A stretch of 64,000 bases of DNA, taken from Aquimarina algicola (lineage in GTDB: Bacteria > Bacteroidota > Bacteroidia > Flavobacteriales > Flavobacteriaceae). A program made the translations under genes and the position numbers. Where the stretch lies: assembly GCF_006443095.1 (NCBI RefSeq), contig NZ_VFWZ01000002.1, forward strand, positions 1,116,001 to 1,180,000, in the 5' to 3' direction. The notes below the pieces were generated by a model. The model had not been told where the DNA came from. It worked only from the letters and a program-made list of their open reading frames with translations, and made no database searches. Shown piece after piece: positions 1 to 7,930 of the stretch; position 1 is the first letter of the stretch, and each line of letters starts with the position of its first letter.

Positions 1-1
1 T

Positions 2-550
2 CTATCTCCGGCAGTTTATCAAGCAGCAACAGTAGCTTGTAATAATAACTCGTTCACAAGCTCTATCGCGTATGGATTTATAGGAACACCAGAGTTTATC
101 CGATTAGATAAAACTCCTGATAATTATAATTCTTTTATAAATGACTGCGCAGATTTAGGTGTTTGGGGTTGCGAGAAAGGTCCGAGATATAGATATACAG
201 CTACATTCTCTAACATCAAAAGATGGAAAGGAAAAATCTGTAGTAAAGCGGTACAAAATTCAAGTAATAATCATTACATGAAATATTTTTGTGACTCATC
301 AGTACCTTGCGAGACCTATGTAGGCCCAGAATTATACTTCGAATATAAATCTAATGGAGTATGGAAAACCATGAAAAATACTTTTGGGGGTGCTCCCGCA
401 GGATTTGAAGTACCTGCCAACAGCACAAAGGTATATACGTATTCATGGAGAACAAGTAGTAATACTTCTTTTCGTCTTCGGGTAAAATATGCTATGGGTA
501 AAGACCAATTTGATTTTATGATGGATAAACAATCTGCAGGAGAATCATAA
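2..550 (+). CDS. Hypothetical secreted protein, C-terminal part (5' end outside window); paralogue of the next gene
   Basis: The reading frame is open from base 2 to a TAA at 550, giving 182 visible residues; the start lies outside the window. The product closely resembles residues ~144-318 of the lipoprotein encoded at 791-2431: shared blocks include GPELYFEY, GFEVPAN, TKVYTYSW and AMGKDQFDFMMD, and cysteine positions are kept. By analogy it is probably an exported or surface lipoprotein, but the signal peptide is not in view. It ends just after the shared domain and so lacks the extra C-terminal domain of its neighbour. I do not recognise the family and assign no function. The two genes look like a tandem duplication that has diverged. 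Confidence 0.8.
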   Translation, partial: LSPAVYQAATVACNNNSFTSSIAYGFIGTPEFIRLDKTPDNYNSFINDCADLGVWGCEKGPRYRYTATFSNIKRWKGKICSKAVQNSSNNHYMKYFCDSSVPCETYVGPELYFEYKSNGVWKTMKNTFGGAPAGFEVPANSTKVYTYSWRTSSNTSFRLRVKYAMGKDQFDFMMDKQSAGES

Positions 551-576
551 CATCACAACAAATTTCATAAAACTAC

Positions 577-698
577 AGCCCGGAAAGTAAACTTTTAATC
601 ATTAGTAATGTTTTGATATTGTTAGTTAAGAAAGGGGGAAACTTAAAAAGCATGATAACGTAGATTGGAAATACAAACCTTCATTTACTTTCCGGGCT
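577..698. repeat. 15-bp perfect inverted repeat enclosing 92 bp
   Basis: The left arm (577-591) and right arm (684-698) are exact reverse complements (agcccggaaagtaaa and its complement). They lie between the two paralogous genes. A 92-nt loop is far longer than in other terminators of this window, though a short T-rich stretch follows the right arm. It could be a tiny MITE-like element, a long-loop terminator or a structured RNA. I see no ORF in the loop. Confidence 0.6.
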
Positions 699-790
699 TC
701 TTTACATTGTCTTGCATGATACCTTTCTATGTTTTTATAGCAATTGATTAAATACAACTGGCAATTCATAATTTTATAAAACACACAATC

Positions 791-2431
791 ATGTTCAAAT
801 TAAAAATCAATTATATTTTTTTTCTAGTAATATGTTTTATGGTTTCATGTGACAAAAATGAAGCTATAATCGATACTGAAAATATAGCAGAAATCAATGA
901 AATTTCTAATCAGGAGACAAAAATACTATTAGATAATGGTAATAGTATAAGGTTTCAACAAATCGATGATGGAGAACTAAAAGGTACTTTTATTCTAGAA
1001 GAAAGTACTTGCGAAGACTGTTCTGTGTTAAATAATATCACAGAAATGAACGGTAAGGAACTTTCTACAGAAGAAATATTCTGGGCATTATCCAAACCGG
1101 GAGCAAATGTTCCTGAATTTCTTAAGACAAATCTCTCAAAAAAGAGTATTACAAAAGAACAAGGATGGGCAAGAGAAACGGTATTGACTTTTCCTAATCG
1201 AATTGAAATTACACCGATAAGAGCAGTAGTGGCTTGCAAAAACAGTAATTTTACAAGTTCTATTGCAGGAGGTTTTCTGGGAGAACCAGAATTTGTAGCA
1301 CTTGATAAAACTCCTAATAACTACAATGGTTTTGTAAATGATTGTGCAAGTTTAACGCCTTCTGCATGTAATAAAGGACCAAAATACAGACTTCATGCTG
1401 TAATGAACAACATCAAAAAATGGAAAGGAAAAATCTGTAGTAGAGCTATTCAAAATAGTAGTAATGATCATTATTTTCCTAATAGTACTACCGGTAGTAT
1501 TTGTCAAAGCCCTCCTTGTAGCAGTTATGTAGGACCAGAATTATATTTTGAGTATCTGTCTAATGGAAAGTGGAAATCAATGAAAAATGTAGAACAAGGA
1601 GAGTTTGCAGGTTTCGAAGTTCCAGCAAATACAACAAAAGTGTATACATATTCCTGGAATACCAATGTAAAAACCTCTTTTAGATTAAGAGTAAAAAATG
1701 CTATGGGTAAAGATCAATTCGACTTTATGATGGATCAAGAAGATGTAGTTGTAGGTGGGGATAATAATGGTGGTTCTGGTGGAGAAATTTCTCCAGAAGA
1801 TTTCCCTAAAATACCTGATCATGTAAATATATCGGGAATGAATAGCTACTATCTTATTGTAGATTTCACGAATATGATAGATAGTAAACCAACCATCACA
1901 ATTCCAAAAAGTTTCTTATCATATTTGCCTCAATATGAGGATAAAATTATATTTCCTAATAACTTCTGCGGCATTGAGGTGAGAAAAGCCCATAGATTTG
2001 CCTGGTTTGATAATGGCGGTCAGGTGGTATTTGATCATCCTTATAATTCTATGGAAGAAGATGAATATATGAGTTCTGCCCCTGGTAATCCTTATCACGA
2101 TGACTATCTAGGCGGAATTCGATTTGCCGGGCCTATTGGTGCTTGTAGTTCTTCTAATAAAAACTGGAAATTCCCAAGTCCGTTGACAGCCACTCAAACA
2201 GTGATGGATCAACCGTTAAAATTAGTGATCGAACTCAACAGCGATTCTGAGGTGAGATTCTTTGACTATGCATTACAAGAAGGTAAACCAATAAATTATG
2301 ATAAACTTTTTAAAGAAGTTGACTTTAATAAAATGATCAAATGGTTTAACCAAACATTTTATTACGGTTTCAAATGGTGGGTCGATGCTATCTGCGAAGA
2401 AGACCCTTCTGCTTGTCCTTTGGAGGATTAA
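791..2431 (+). CDS. Two-domain hypothetical lipoprotein
   Basis: A 546-residue product with a type II signal peptide: hydrophobic residues 8-18 followed by lipobox CFMVSC, so Cys20 would be lipidated and the protein anchored in the outer or inner membrane. Residues ~144-318 match the truncated gene just upstream, including several conserved cysteines. A flexible Gly/Asn linker (about residues 320-333) then leads to a second domain (334-546) found only in this copy, which ends in an acidic Cys-containing tail. The family is not recognised and no enzymatic motif is evident. A strong terminator follows. The arrangement suggests duplication of a cell-surface protein followed by gain (or loss in the other copy) of a C-terminal module. 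Confidence 0.85.
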   Translation: MFKLKINYIFFLVICFMVSCDKNEAIIDTENIAEINEISNQETKILLDNGNSIRFQQIDDGELKGTFILEESTCEDCSVLNNITEMNGKELSTEEIFWALSKPGANVPEFLKTNLSKKSITKEQGWARETVLTFPNRIEITPIRAVVACKNSNFTSSIAGGFLGEPEFVALDKTPNNYNGFVNDCASLTPSACNKGPKYRLHAVMNNIKKWKGKICSRAIQNSSNDHYFPNSTTGSICQSPPCSSYVGPELYFEYLSNGKWKSMKNVEQGEFAGFEVPANTTKVYTYSWNTNVKTSFRLRVKNAMGKDQFDFMMDQEDVVVGGDNNGGSGGEISPEDFPKIPDHVNISGMNSYYLIVDFTNMIDSKPTITIPKSFLSYLPQYEDKIIFPNNFCGIEVRKAHRFAWFDNGGQVVFDHPYNSMEEDEYMSSAPGNPYHDDYLGGIRFAGPIGACSSSNKNWKFPSPLTATQTVMDQPLKLVIELNSDSEVRFFDYALQEGKPINYDKLFKEVDFNKMIKWFNQTFYYGFKWWVDAICEEDPSACPLED

Positions 2432-2455
2432 TATTGTGTATTATTAGTTTTGTGT

Positions 2456-2496
2456 AAAGGGGCTAAAAAAGTTATTGAATGCTTTTTAGCCCTTTT
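2456..2496 (+). terminator. Rho-independent terminator
   Basis: GGGCTAAAAA (2460-2469) pairs with TTTTTAGCCC (2483-2492) across a 13-nt loop and is followed by TTTTCTT. It sits 25 bp after the lipoprotein stop codon. Confidence 0.85.
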
Positions 2497-2686
2497 CTTA
2501 TGAAAGTATATCTCTTTAAAGCCTATTCTCAATTACGATTTCAAAAAAGAAATTAAAATTCTGGATCTGATACACTCAATTTAATACTAGAAGCAAACTT
2601 TAAAACAGAAAAAATTAGAAATACATTTCTTAAGGCATATCTTTATAAAAAATTCAGTGTTAATATCTTCTACAAAAACAGGTATT

Positions 2687-3874
2687 ATGCAACATCACAT
2701 TCTCATCAATATTTGTGCTATTTTTGGCATGGCTACGGGCGTAATCATTATTTGCAAGCTTCTAAAAATAAGGCATATTATTGGGTATTTAATTACCGGA
2801 GTATTATTAAGCCCAAATACCTCTGATTACTTTGCCGAGATGGCAGAAGTCGAAATATATGCAGAAATAGGTGTAATTTTATTGCTATTTACAGTAGGTC
2901 TAGAATTTTCTTTTAGTAATTTAAAACGGATCAAAGACTATGTTCTTATAGGTGGATCATTTCAGGTATTTTTTACAATTGGTTTAGCTGCTTTTTTAAT
3001 AGGAATTATTATGCAGCCATCGCTACAAGAAAGTATTTTTTGGGGATTTTTATACGCTTTGAGTAGTACGGCTATTGTAGTCAAAACATTACAGGATAGT
3101 AATAAGATTAATACCCCTCATGGCAAATTTATTCTTGCAATACTTCTTTTTCAAGATATTATGATCGTTCCTTTTATGCTTTTTACCCCTTTACTAGCTG
3201 GTGTAGAAGGTAGCGTAGGAATAACATTACTATGGCTATTGGGTAAATTAATTGTAATGGGAGGTATTGCTTATTTACTTGCTCGCTTTATCATTCCTTA
3301 TTTTCTAAAAATTGTAATGAAGGTGCAAAGCCAAGAAGTATTTTTGATTGCTGCCGTATTTATTGTTACTGCCATTGCATTACTGACTGAAAAATTGGGA
3401 TTATCATTAGCTCTAGGAGCTTTTATTGCCGGACTCATTATTGCAGAAACTGATTATAATAGAATAGCCATTTCTTGTTTTTTACCTTTTCGGTATGTCT
3501 TTATGAGTTTTTTCTTTATCTCTATGGGAATGTTATTAGATTATAAAATTTTTATTACAGATACATTATTAATCATATTTTGGTTTTTCTTTACTCTTTT
3601 TGTGAAAGCTGTCGCAGGTGTATTGGCTGTAAAAACTATGAAACTAGAATGGAAAACGGCACTAGCTGTAGGGTTTTCTATTGCTCAAATTGGAGAATTT
3701 TCTTTTGTCTTGGCACAAAGTGGTTTAGAATACGAATTAATTAGTCCAAAAAATTATCAGATTTTCTTAGCAGTTTCAATTTTATTGATGTCTATAACAC
3801 CATTTATTGTTATCAATGCCGAAAAGATTCATCCTGTACTTTCAAAACCTTTTAAACCTAAAAAAAATGCCTGA
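2687..3874 (+). CDS. CPA2-family cation:proton antiporter, membrane domain only (KefB/KefC-like)
   Basis: A 395-residue integral membrane protein with about 11-12 hydrophobic segments, of the Na+/H+ exchanger CPA2 type (Kef/GerN group). Typical family sequence is seen early (GYLITGVLLSP, then ILLLFTVGLEF) and in the core (GLSLALGAFIAGLIIAET). It probably exchanges K+ or Na+ for protons across the inner membrane. It lacks the cytosolic TrkA-N/KTN nucleotide-binding domain that full-length KefB/KefC carry (about 600 residues). The ATG at 2687 was chosen; a GTG 30 bp upstream is in frame but less likely. Its last 8 bases overlap the next gene, a glutaredoxin-like protein, which implies translational coupling. 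Confidence 0.88.
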   Translation: MQHHILINICAIFGMATGVIIICKLLKIRHIIGYLITGVLLSPNTSDYFAEMAEVEIYAEIGVILLLFTVGLEFSFSNLKRIKDYVLIGGSFQVFFTIGLAAFLIGIIMQPSLQESIFWGFLYALSSTAIVVKTLQDSNKINTPHGKFILAILLFQDIMIVPFMLFTPLLAGVEGSVGITLLWLLGKLIVMGGIAYLLARFIIPYFLKIVMKVQSQEVFLIAAVFIVTAIALLTEKLGLSLALGAFIAGLIIAETDYNRIAISCFLPFRYVFMSFFFISMGMLLDYKIFITDTLLIIFWFFFTLFVKAVAGVLAVKTMKLEWKTALAVGFSIAQIGEFSFVLAQSGLEYELISPKNYQIFLAVSILLMSITPFIVINAEKIHPVLSKPFKPKKNA

Positions 3875-4118
3875 GTTAAAATTATATGGAGCAGACTGGT
3901 GCTTAAAATCTTCTAACTTAAGAAACTACTTACAATCCATTTGGGTATCTTTTGAAGATTTTAATGTTGAAACAGACAAAAAAGCAGAAGAAACAATTCG
4001 TTCTTTATACGATGGGAAACTTAAATTTCCTACCATAACTTATGGAGATGATTTTATAAAAAACCCTTCTATAAAAGAACTCGATGAATTTCTTAACAAA
4101 CACAACATCAAAGAATAA
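3867..4118 (+). CDS. Glutaredoxin/mycoredoxin-like thioredoxin-fold protein with CxxS motif
   Basis: An 83-residue thioredoxin-fold protein. The N-terminal beta strand LKLYGADWC leads into Cys12-Leu-Lys-Ser15, a monothiol version of the CxxC active site. Pro55 in KFPTI is the expected cis-proline, followed by the glycine/asp segment typical of glutaredoxins. It probably acts in thiol reduction or as an adaptor in the cytoplasm. The ATG at 3867 lies inside the end of the antiporter gene (overlap of 8 bases), so the two are likely co-translated. The pairing is suggestive because Kef-type antiporters are classically thiol-regulated. The exact reductant is unknown; flavobacteria generally lack glutathione. 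Confidence 0.8.
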   Translation: MPELKLYGADWCLKSSNLRNYLQSIWVSFEDFNVETDKKAEETIRSLYDGKLKFPTITYGDDFIKNPSIKELDEFLNKHNIKE

Positions 4119-4212
4119 AGCTTTACTCTTATCATCAAATACAGTATTAACATTGTCTAACGTATTATCTGTATCATTCCTTAATTTTATCTTTTTCAAT
4201 AAAGAACCTCAG

Positions 4213-4240
4213 AGCATCTAAATCTCAATTATCGAGTAAA
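4213..4240 (+). repeat. Copy of a dispersed intergenic repeat (short form)
   Basis: The stretch ctaaatctcaattatcgag followed by taaa closely matches the one at 13180-13204, which differs at two positions, and partly the reverse-strand copy near 63061. It lies between two convergent genes. The core (ctc-n-att-atcgag) is nearly palindromic. Confidence 0.5.
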
Positions 4241-4263
4241 ATCAAAGGAGTATTAGCTATTTA

Positions 4264-4641
4264 TTACACCAATTTGATATCTTCTTTAAAAAGCATATGT
4301 ATATATTCTGCATGTATATCTGCATGATGCTCTGTTTCTAAACAATGAAAAAGTAAGTGTATCAACCCATAATCTCCAAGGCTATCCCTATACTCATGCC
4401 TCTCTTTGTTTTTGACCCACATAATAAAACAACATAAGTGACCGATCTCTCCAAGTTTTTGAGGGTCTTTAAGACATTTCTTGAACTTATCAAGTTTCAT
4501 ATTAGCATATTCATTATACTTTCTCTTACAAAAGCTATAGTCAAAAGTATGCTTGTATGATTGTAATTTCCTGTTTTGTATTTCATAATTAATACCGCTC
4601 ATAACATAATATCCTTTTGCATTACGTATTCTTATATTCAT
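4264..4641 (-). CDS. Hypothetical protein, 125 residues
   Basis: A soluble, charged product of 125 residues with no signal peptide or membrane segment. It is rich in His, Cys, Tyr and Lys; the C-terminal half has CLETEHHADIHAEYIHML, a His-rich helix-like stretch that might bind metal (inference). I do not recognise the family. The start ATG at 4641 is the first after an in-frame stop. A pair of identical 13-bp palindromes with a -7 box between them lies ~110-150 bp upstream on the same strand, so expression is probably repressor-controlled. It stands alone, convergent with the redoxin gene. Confidence 0.6.
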   Translation of the reverse strand: MNIRIRNAKGYYVMSGINYEIQNRKLQSYKHTFDYSFCKRKYNEYANMKLDKFKKCLKDPQKLGEIGHLCCFIMWVKNKERHEYRDSLGDYGLIHLLFHCLETEHHADIHAEYIHMLFKEDIKLV

Positions 4642-4747
4642 ATTAGCAGGCTTTTGGTTTTATCATTTTAACAAAACATATGCCAGAACTATTAAAGGTT
4701 AAGTTATTTTTTAAAAAATCATTCATACTTTTAAAGTCTGAATTTTT

Positions 4748-4791
4748 TGGAAATATTCCAATACAAAAATACAAAATTTGGAAATATTCCA
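4748..4791 (-). promoter_or_regulatory. Tandem 13-bp palindromic operators around a -7 box
   Basis: Two identical copies of TGGAAATATTCCA (4748-4760 and 4779-4791) start 31 bp apart, about three helical turns, so they lie on the same DNA face. Each has a TGGAA-N3-TTCCA dyad. On the reverse strand a perfect Bacteroidota -7 element TATTTTTG (4771-4764) lies exactly between them. This is a classic repressor layout for the reverse-strand gene at 4264-4641. The regulator is not in the window as far as I can tell. Confidence 0.6.
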
Positions 4792-4875
4792 TTATTTTTA
4801 CAGTAGAAAAAATCAAAAAACTTAGCACCTTAAGTTCAATTATTCACTAAATTTTAATAAAAACTTAAGTATTAG

Positions 4876-4883
4876 TATATTTG
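4876..4883 (+). promoter_or_regulatory. Possible -7 box (TATATTTG) upstream of folE
   Basis: A perfect match to TAnnTTTG 150 bp ahead of folE; a second match, TAACTTTG, lies at 4891-4898. No well-spaced -33 TTG is visible for either, so this is a weak call. Confidence 0.3.
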
Positions 4884-4998
4884 TTTTGTTTAACTTTGAA
4901 ATTAAAATTGTTAAACAAAATTATTTATTTGCCATTTTATTTCTGTCGGAATACATATCAGTTAAATTGATGTGTTAACATTTCCTTAGAAATTTTAC

Positions 4999-5014
4999 GT
5001 CGTAATATTACGAC
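4999..5014. promoter_or_regulatory. 16-bp perfect palindrome upstream of folE, candidate operator
   Basis: GTCGTAATATTACGAC is a perfect dyad ending 19 bp before the folE start codon. No T-run follows, so it is not a terminator. Position and symmetry suggest an operator for a dimeric regulator controlling the folE operon. Which regulator binds it is unknown; a MerR-family light or stress regulator is one possibility because folE often lies in such regulons. Confidence 0.5.
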
Positions 5015-5033
5015 TACATAGCAAATTAAGATT

Positions 5034-5738
5034 ATGAAAATAAGATCTATGTTAAAAGAAAAAACAAAAACCAACGGATATAAGCTCAACGGATTCTCTC
5101 CCGAAGAGATAGGAAACGATCACCTTTTTACAGGCCTAGAAACCCCAATGCGAGAAGATGCTTTTTATCTATCTGATCAAGAAAAGAAAGAAAAAATTGC
5201 AGACCTTTTTGGACAAATCATGGATGTAATGGGCTTAGATCGTACCGATGACTCTTTACAAGGCACACCTGATCGAGTAGCCAAAATGTATATCGATGAG
5301 ATTTTCTCAGGTCTTAATCCTGATAATAAACCAAAAGTTGCACTTTTTGAGAACAAATATCAATACAATCACATGTTGGTAGAAAAGAATATTTCTTTTT
5401 ATTCAAATTGTGAACATCATTTTGTACCTATTATCGGAAAAGCACATGTTGCCTATATTTCTAACGGAAAAGTGATAGGATTATCAAAATTAAATAGAAT
5501 TGTTCAGTATTATGCAAAGAGACCTCAAGTACAAGAACGTCTTACCAATCAAATCGCAAAAGAACTAGAACAAATACTTGGCACAAAAGATATTGCTGTA
5601 ATTATAGATGCAAAACATTTATGTGTAGCATCAAGAGGAATAAAGGATGATACATCTGCAACAGTAACTGCATATTACGGAGGCGCTTTTAATACTTCAG
5701 ACAAAATTGCAGAATTACAAAACTACATCAACCAGTAA
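5034..5738 (+). CDS. folE: GTP cyclohydrolase I
   Basis: A 234-residue product that converts GTP to 7,8-dihydroneopterin triphosphate, the first step of folate and tetrahydrobiopterin synthesis in the cytoplasm. The zinc ligands are visible: Cys126 and His129 in NCEHHFVP, and Cys197 in HLCVASRGI. Other family sequence includes QGTPDRVAKMY, GLSKLNRIV and RPQVQERLT. Length is typical with a ~40-residue N-terminal extension. The start ATG at 5034 was kept, although a second ATG five codons later is possible. The next gene starts at the base after its stop, so four genes (5034-6920) form a tight operon. A perfect palindrome sits just upstream. Confidence 0.97.
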   Translation: MKIRSMLKEKTKTNGYKLNGFSPEEIGNDHLFTGLETPMREDAFYLSDQEKKEKIADLFGQIMDVMGLDRTDDSLQGTPDRVAKMYIDEIFSGLNPDNKPKVALFENKYQYNHMLVEKNISFYSNCEHHFVPIIGKAHVAYISNGKVIGLSKLNRIVQYYAKRPQVQERLTNQIAKELEQILGTKDIAVIIDAKHLCVASRGIKDDTSATVTAYYGGAFNTSDKIAELQNYINQ

Positions 5739-6125
5739 ATGAAAATTACGCTACAACTAGCCGCTATCTATAATTTGCTTTGGGGAGCATGGGTGGTTTT
5801 ATTTCCAAATCATTTTTTTGAAATCACCCAGATGGAACCTATTAATTATCCTGTGATCTGGCAAGGCATGGGGATGGTTATTGGCGTATATGGACTTGGA
5901 TATTGGTGGGCTTCTTATAATCCTATGCGTCATTGGCCTATTGTCGTTGTAGGTTTTTTAGGAAAACTTTTTGGCCCGATTGGTTTTATTATTAATTATT
6001 TACAAGATAATATCCCAATCGAGTTCGCGTATACGATGATCACCAATGATTTCATTTGGTGGATTCCATTTTCTATAATTATATATAAAGTACACAAAGA
6101 ATACAAGTGGAAACTTAATGATTAA
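5739..6125 (+). CDS. Small membrane protein, 128 residues
   Basis: An inner-membrane protein with about four hydrophobic helices (roughly residues 4-21, 38-58, 66-88 and 102-118) and many tryptophans. It starts on the base after the folE stop and its end overlaps the following gene by 8 bases, so it is translated as part of the folE operon. I recognise no catalytic motif. Similar small proteins occur beside folE, photolyase or DoxX-like genes in other bacteria, but I cannot assign a role. Confidence 0.8.
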   Translation: MKITLQLAAIYNLLWGAWVVLFPNHFFEITQMEPINYPVIWQGMGMVIGVYGLGYWWASYNPMRHWPIVVVGFLGKLFGPIGFIINYLQDNIPIEFAYTMITNDFIWWIPFSIIIYKVHKEYKWKLND

Positions 6126-6501
6126 GTTTTTGATATACAGCCAAGCATGTTTTTATTGTATTGCAGGGATTAATCATTTTTTACACCCAGAATTTTATTT
6201 AGATCTAATTCCTAATTATCTCTTTTATCCCAGACAAATTAATTGGATAAGTGGATTATTAGAAATCATTCTGGCAATATTATTTTGTATTCACAAAACC
6301 AGAAAAATTGCGTCGATAGGAATCATTATAATGCTAGTAGGGTTTATTCCTTCACATATTTATTTTATACAAATAGGTTCTTGTATAGAAGGTGGTTTGT
6401 GTACACAACCATGGGTAGCATGGGTTAGGTTATTATTGATACACCCCTTATTTCTTATTTGGGCTTGGTATTCAGGAGGTTTAAAATTAAAAATATCATG
6501 A
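6118..6501 (+). CDS. DoxX/MauE-like small membrane protein
   Basis: A 127-residue protein with four predicted membrane helices and the N-terminal pattern of DoxX-like proteins (Tyr-Cys-x-Ala-Gly-x-x-His-Phe, residues 13-21). Two cysteines (SCIEGGLC) sit in the loop before the last helix. Its start overlaps the previous gene by 8 bases, and its stop overlaps the next start by 4 (ATGA), so it belongs to the folE operon. DoxX-like proteins have been linked to quinone or thiol redox chemistry in membranes; the specific role here is not known. Confidence 0.75.
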   Translation: MIKFLIYSQACFYCIAGINHFLHPEFYLDLIPNYLFYPRQINWISGLLEIILAILFCIHKTRKIASIGIIIMLVGFIPSHIYFIQIGSCIEGGLCTQPWVAWVRLLLIHPLFLIWAWYSGGLKLKIS

Positions 6502-6920
6502 GTGAGATACTTTTAGTGACAAGACTATTATTGGATTTTGGACTTCTCGTATTAATCTGGATTGTACAACTCATTATATATCCTGGATTCGCATATTATA
6601 CCCAAGATCAATTATTGATTTGGCATTCAAAATACACAACATTCATTACGATAATTGTTATGCCACTTATGCTAGGTCAATTAGCACTTTATTCAATTCA
6701 GCTTTTTCTTCATATTGATGTCTATGTCTTAATCATATGGGTACTAATTGTATTGATATGGAGCGCTACTTTCTTGCAGGCTGTTCCTCTTCATAATAAG
6801 ATTGCTCAAAATAAGAACAAAAATAACATTATTGTTAATAAGTTAATCAAAATCAATTGGTTGAGAACTGTACTATGGACAATGGTTTTTGCGTTTAGCG
6901 TGCTCAGCGCGATCTTTTAG
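6498..6920 (+). CDS. Small four-helix membrane protein
   Basis: A 140-residue inner-membrane protein with four hydrophobic segments and little hydrophilic sequence apart from a Lys/Asn-rich loop near residues 105-115. The ATG at 6498 overlaps the previous stop as ATGA; a longer in-frame version beginning at 6459 would overlap more and is less likely. Last gene of the folE operon. The family is not certain; several conserved residues (Tyr-Pro-Gly at 28-30, His near 43) resemble uncharacterised integral membrane proteins of flavobacteria. Confidence 0.75.
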   Translation: MSEILLVTRLLLDFGLLVLIWIVQLIIYPGFAYYTQDQLLIWHSKYTTFITIIVMPLMLGQLALYSIQLFLHIDVYVLIIWVLIVLIWSATFLQAVPLHNKIAQNKNKNNIIVNKLIKINWLRTVLWTMVFAFSVLSAIF

Positions 6921-7074
6921 TATTACTTTCTTGTTGATAAAAGATAATAAAATTATTTCCGTGCAAAGAATATGAATATTACTTTTACATCATGAATTTG
7001 ATAATTGTGGTATGTTTTTTGGGGAAAGAACACTCACAATACATTAATGGGAAAATAAATCAAATTGAAGAATT

Positions 7075-7230
7075 ATGCAGTACAAAGTAATTGATACAAA
7101 AAGCCAGTATTTTGGTAGAGTATTGGATTTTGAAGCCTGCTCTAATTTGAGTGATTTAGGAGGAGTACTCTTAAAAATAGGAAGAAATAAAGTTTCACTT
7201 TTTAAATTTAATGAAGTAGAATTAGTGTAA
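7075..7230 (+). CDS. Small hypothetical protein, 51 residues
   Basis: A short ORF from ATG at 7075 to TAA at 7228-7230. The product begins MQYKVIDTKSQYFGRV and is a mixed, soluble sequence with a beta-rich look (VLLKIGRNKVSLFKF), recalling a small barrel domain. Base composition is that of the neighbouring genes, and it fills the gap between the folE operon and ribE, with which it is convergent. No family is recognised. It is short enough that conservation would be needed to be sure. Confidence 0.5.
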   Translation: MQYKVIDTKSQYFGRVLDFEACSNLSDLGGVLLKIGRNKVSLFKFNEVELV

Positions 7231-7253
7231 ACCACTATTCTACTTCTTCTTTT

Positions 7254-7841
7254 TTATTCAATTTCTGTAATTCTCTTTACATATTTACCAATTACATCAA
7301 ATTCTAGATTTACTACAGTTCCAACTTTAAATGTATTAAAATTGGTATGCTGGTAAGTAAAAGGAATAATCGCTACACTAAATTGATCTATCTTAGAATC
7401 CACCACTGTAAGACTTACTCCATTTACTGTAATTGACCCCTTTTCTATAGTAATATTACTAAGGCTTTTATCATATTCAAAAGTAAAATACCAACTACCA
7501 TCAGCTTCTTTGATCGCAATACAAGTTGCTATTTGATCTACATGACCTTGCACGATATGACCGTCAAGCCGATCTCCCAATTTCATACCTCGCTCTAGAT
7601 TTACAATATTTCCTTCTTGCAAATGCATTAGATTTGTTTTATCTAATGTTTCTTTGATCGCTGTAACTGTATACGTATTACCTTCAATTGATACTACAGT
7701 CAAGCATACTCCATTATGCGCTACGCTCTGATCAATCTTTAATTCTGAGCAAAAATTCGCTTGTACAGTAATATGCAGATTTTCTTTATCTGTCTGTAAA
7801 GAAGTAACTTTTCCTAATTCTTCGATGATTCCGGTAAACAT
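7254..7841 (-). CDS. ribE: Riboflavin synthase, alpha subunit
   Basis: A 195-residue product that dismutates 6,7-dimethyl-8-ribityllumazine to riboflavin. It starts with the invariant MFTGIIEELG and contains two lumazine-binding repeats, with GVCLTV in the first and GVSLTV in the second; the bridge GDRLDGHIVQGHVD is diagnostic. Length is normal. It stands alone on the reverse strand, divergent from pdxA, with about 90 bp between them. Confidence 0.97.
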   Translation of the reverse strand: MFTGIIEELGKVTSLQTDKENLHITVQANFCSELKIDQSVAHNGVCLTVVSIEGNTYTVTAIKETLDKTNLMHLQEGNIVNLERGMKLGDRLDGHIVQGHVDQIATCIAIKEADGSWYFTFEYDKSLSNITIEKGSITVNGVSLTVVDSKIDQFSVAIIPFTYQHTNFNTFKVGTVVNLEFDVIGKYVKRITEIE

Positions 7842-7930
7842 AAATGCGAATTATTTAATTAAATTTGTAATCTTAAAAAGATAAGAACTGATTTTAGACC
7901 CTAAAAATACTGATAAAGTAATATTAAATA

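Noticed and set aside
4643..4828. A 61-codon reverse-strand frame next to the hypothetical gene at 4264
   Set aside because: It overlaps the two operator palindromes and the -7 box, and its composition is that of AT-rich non-coding DNA.
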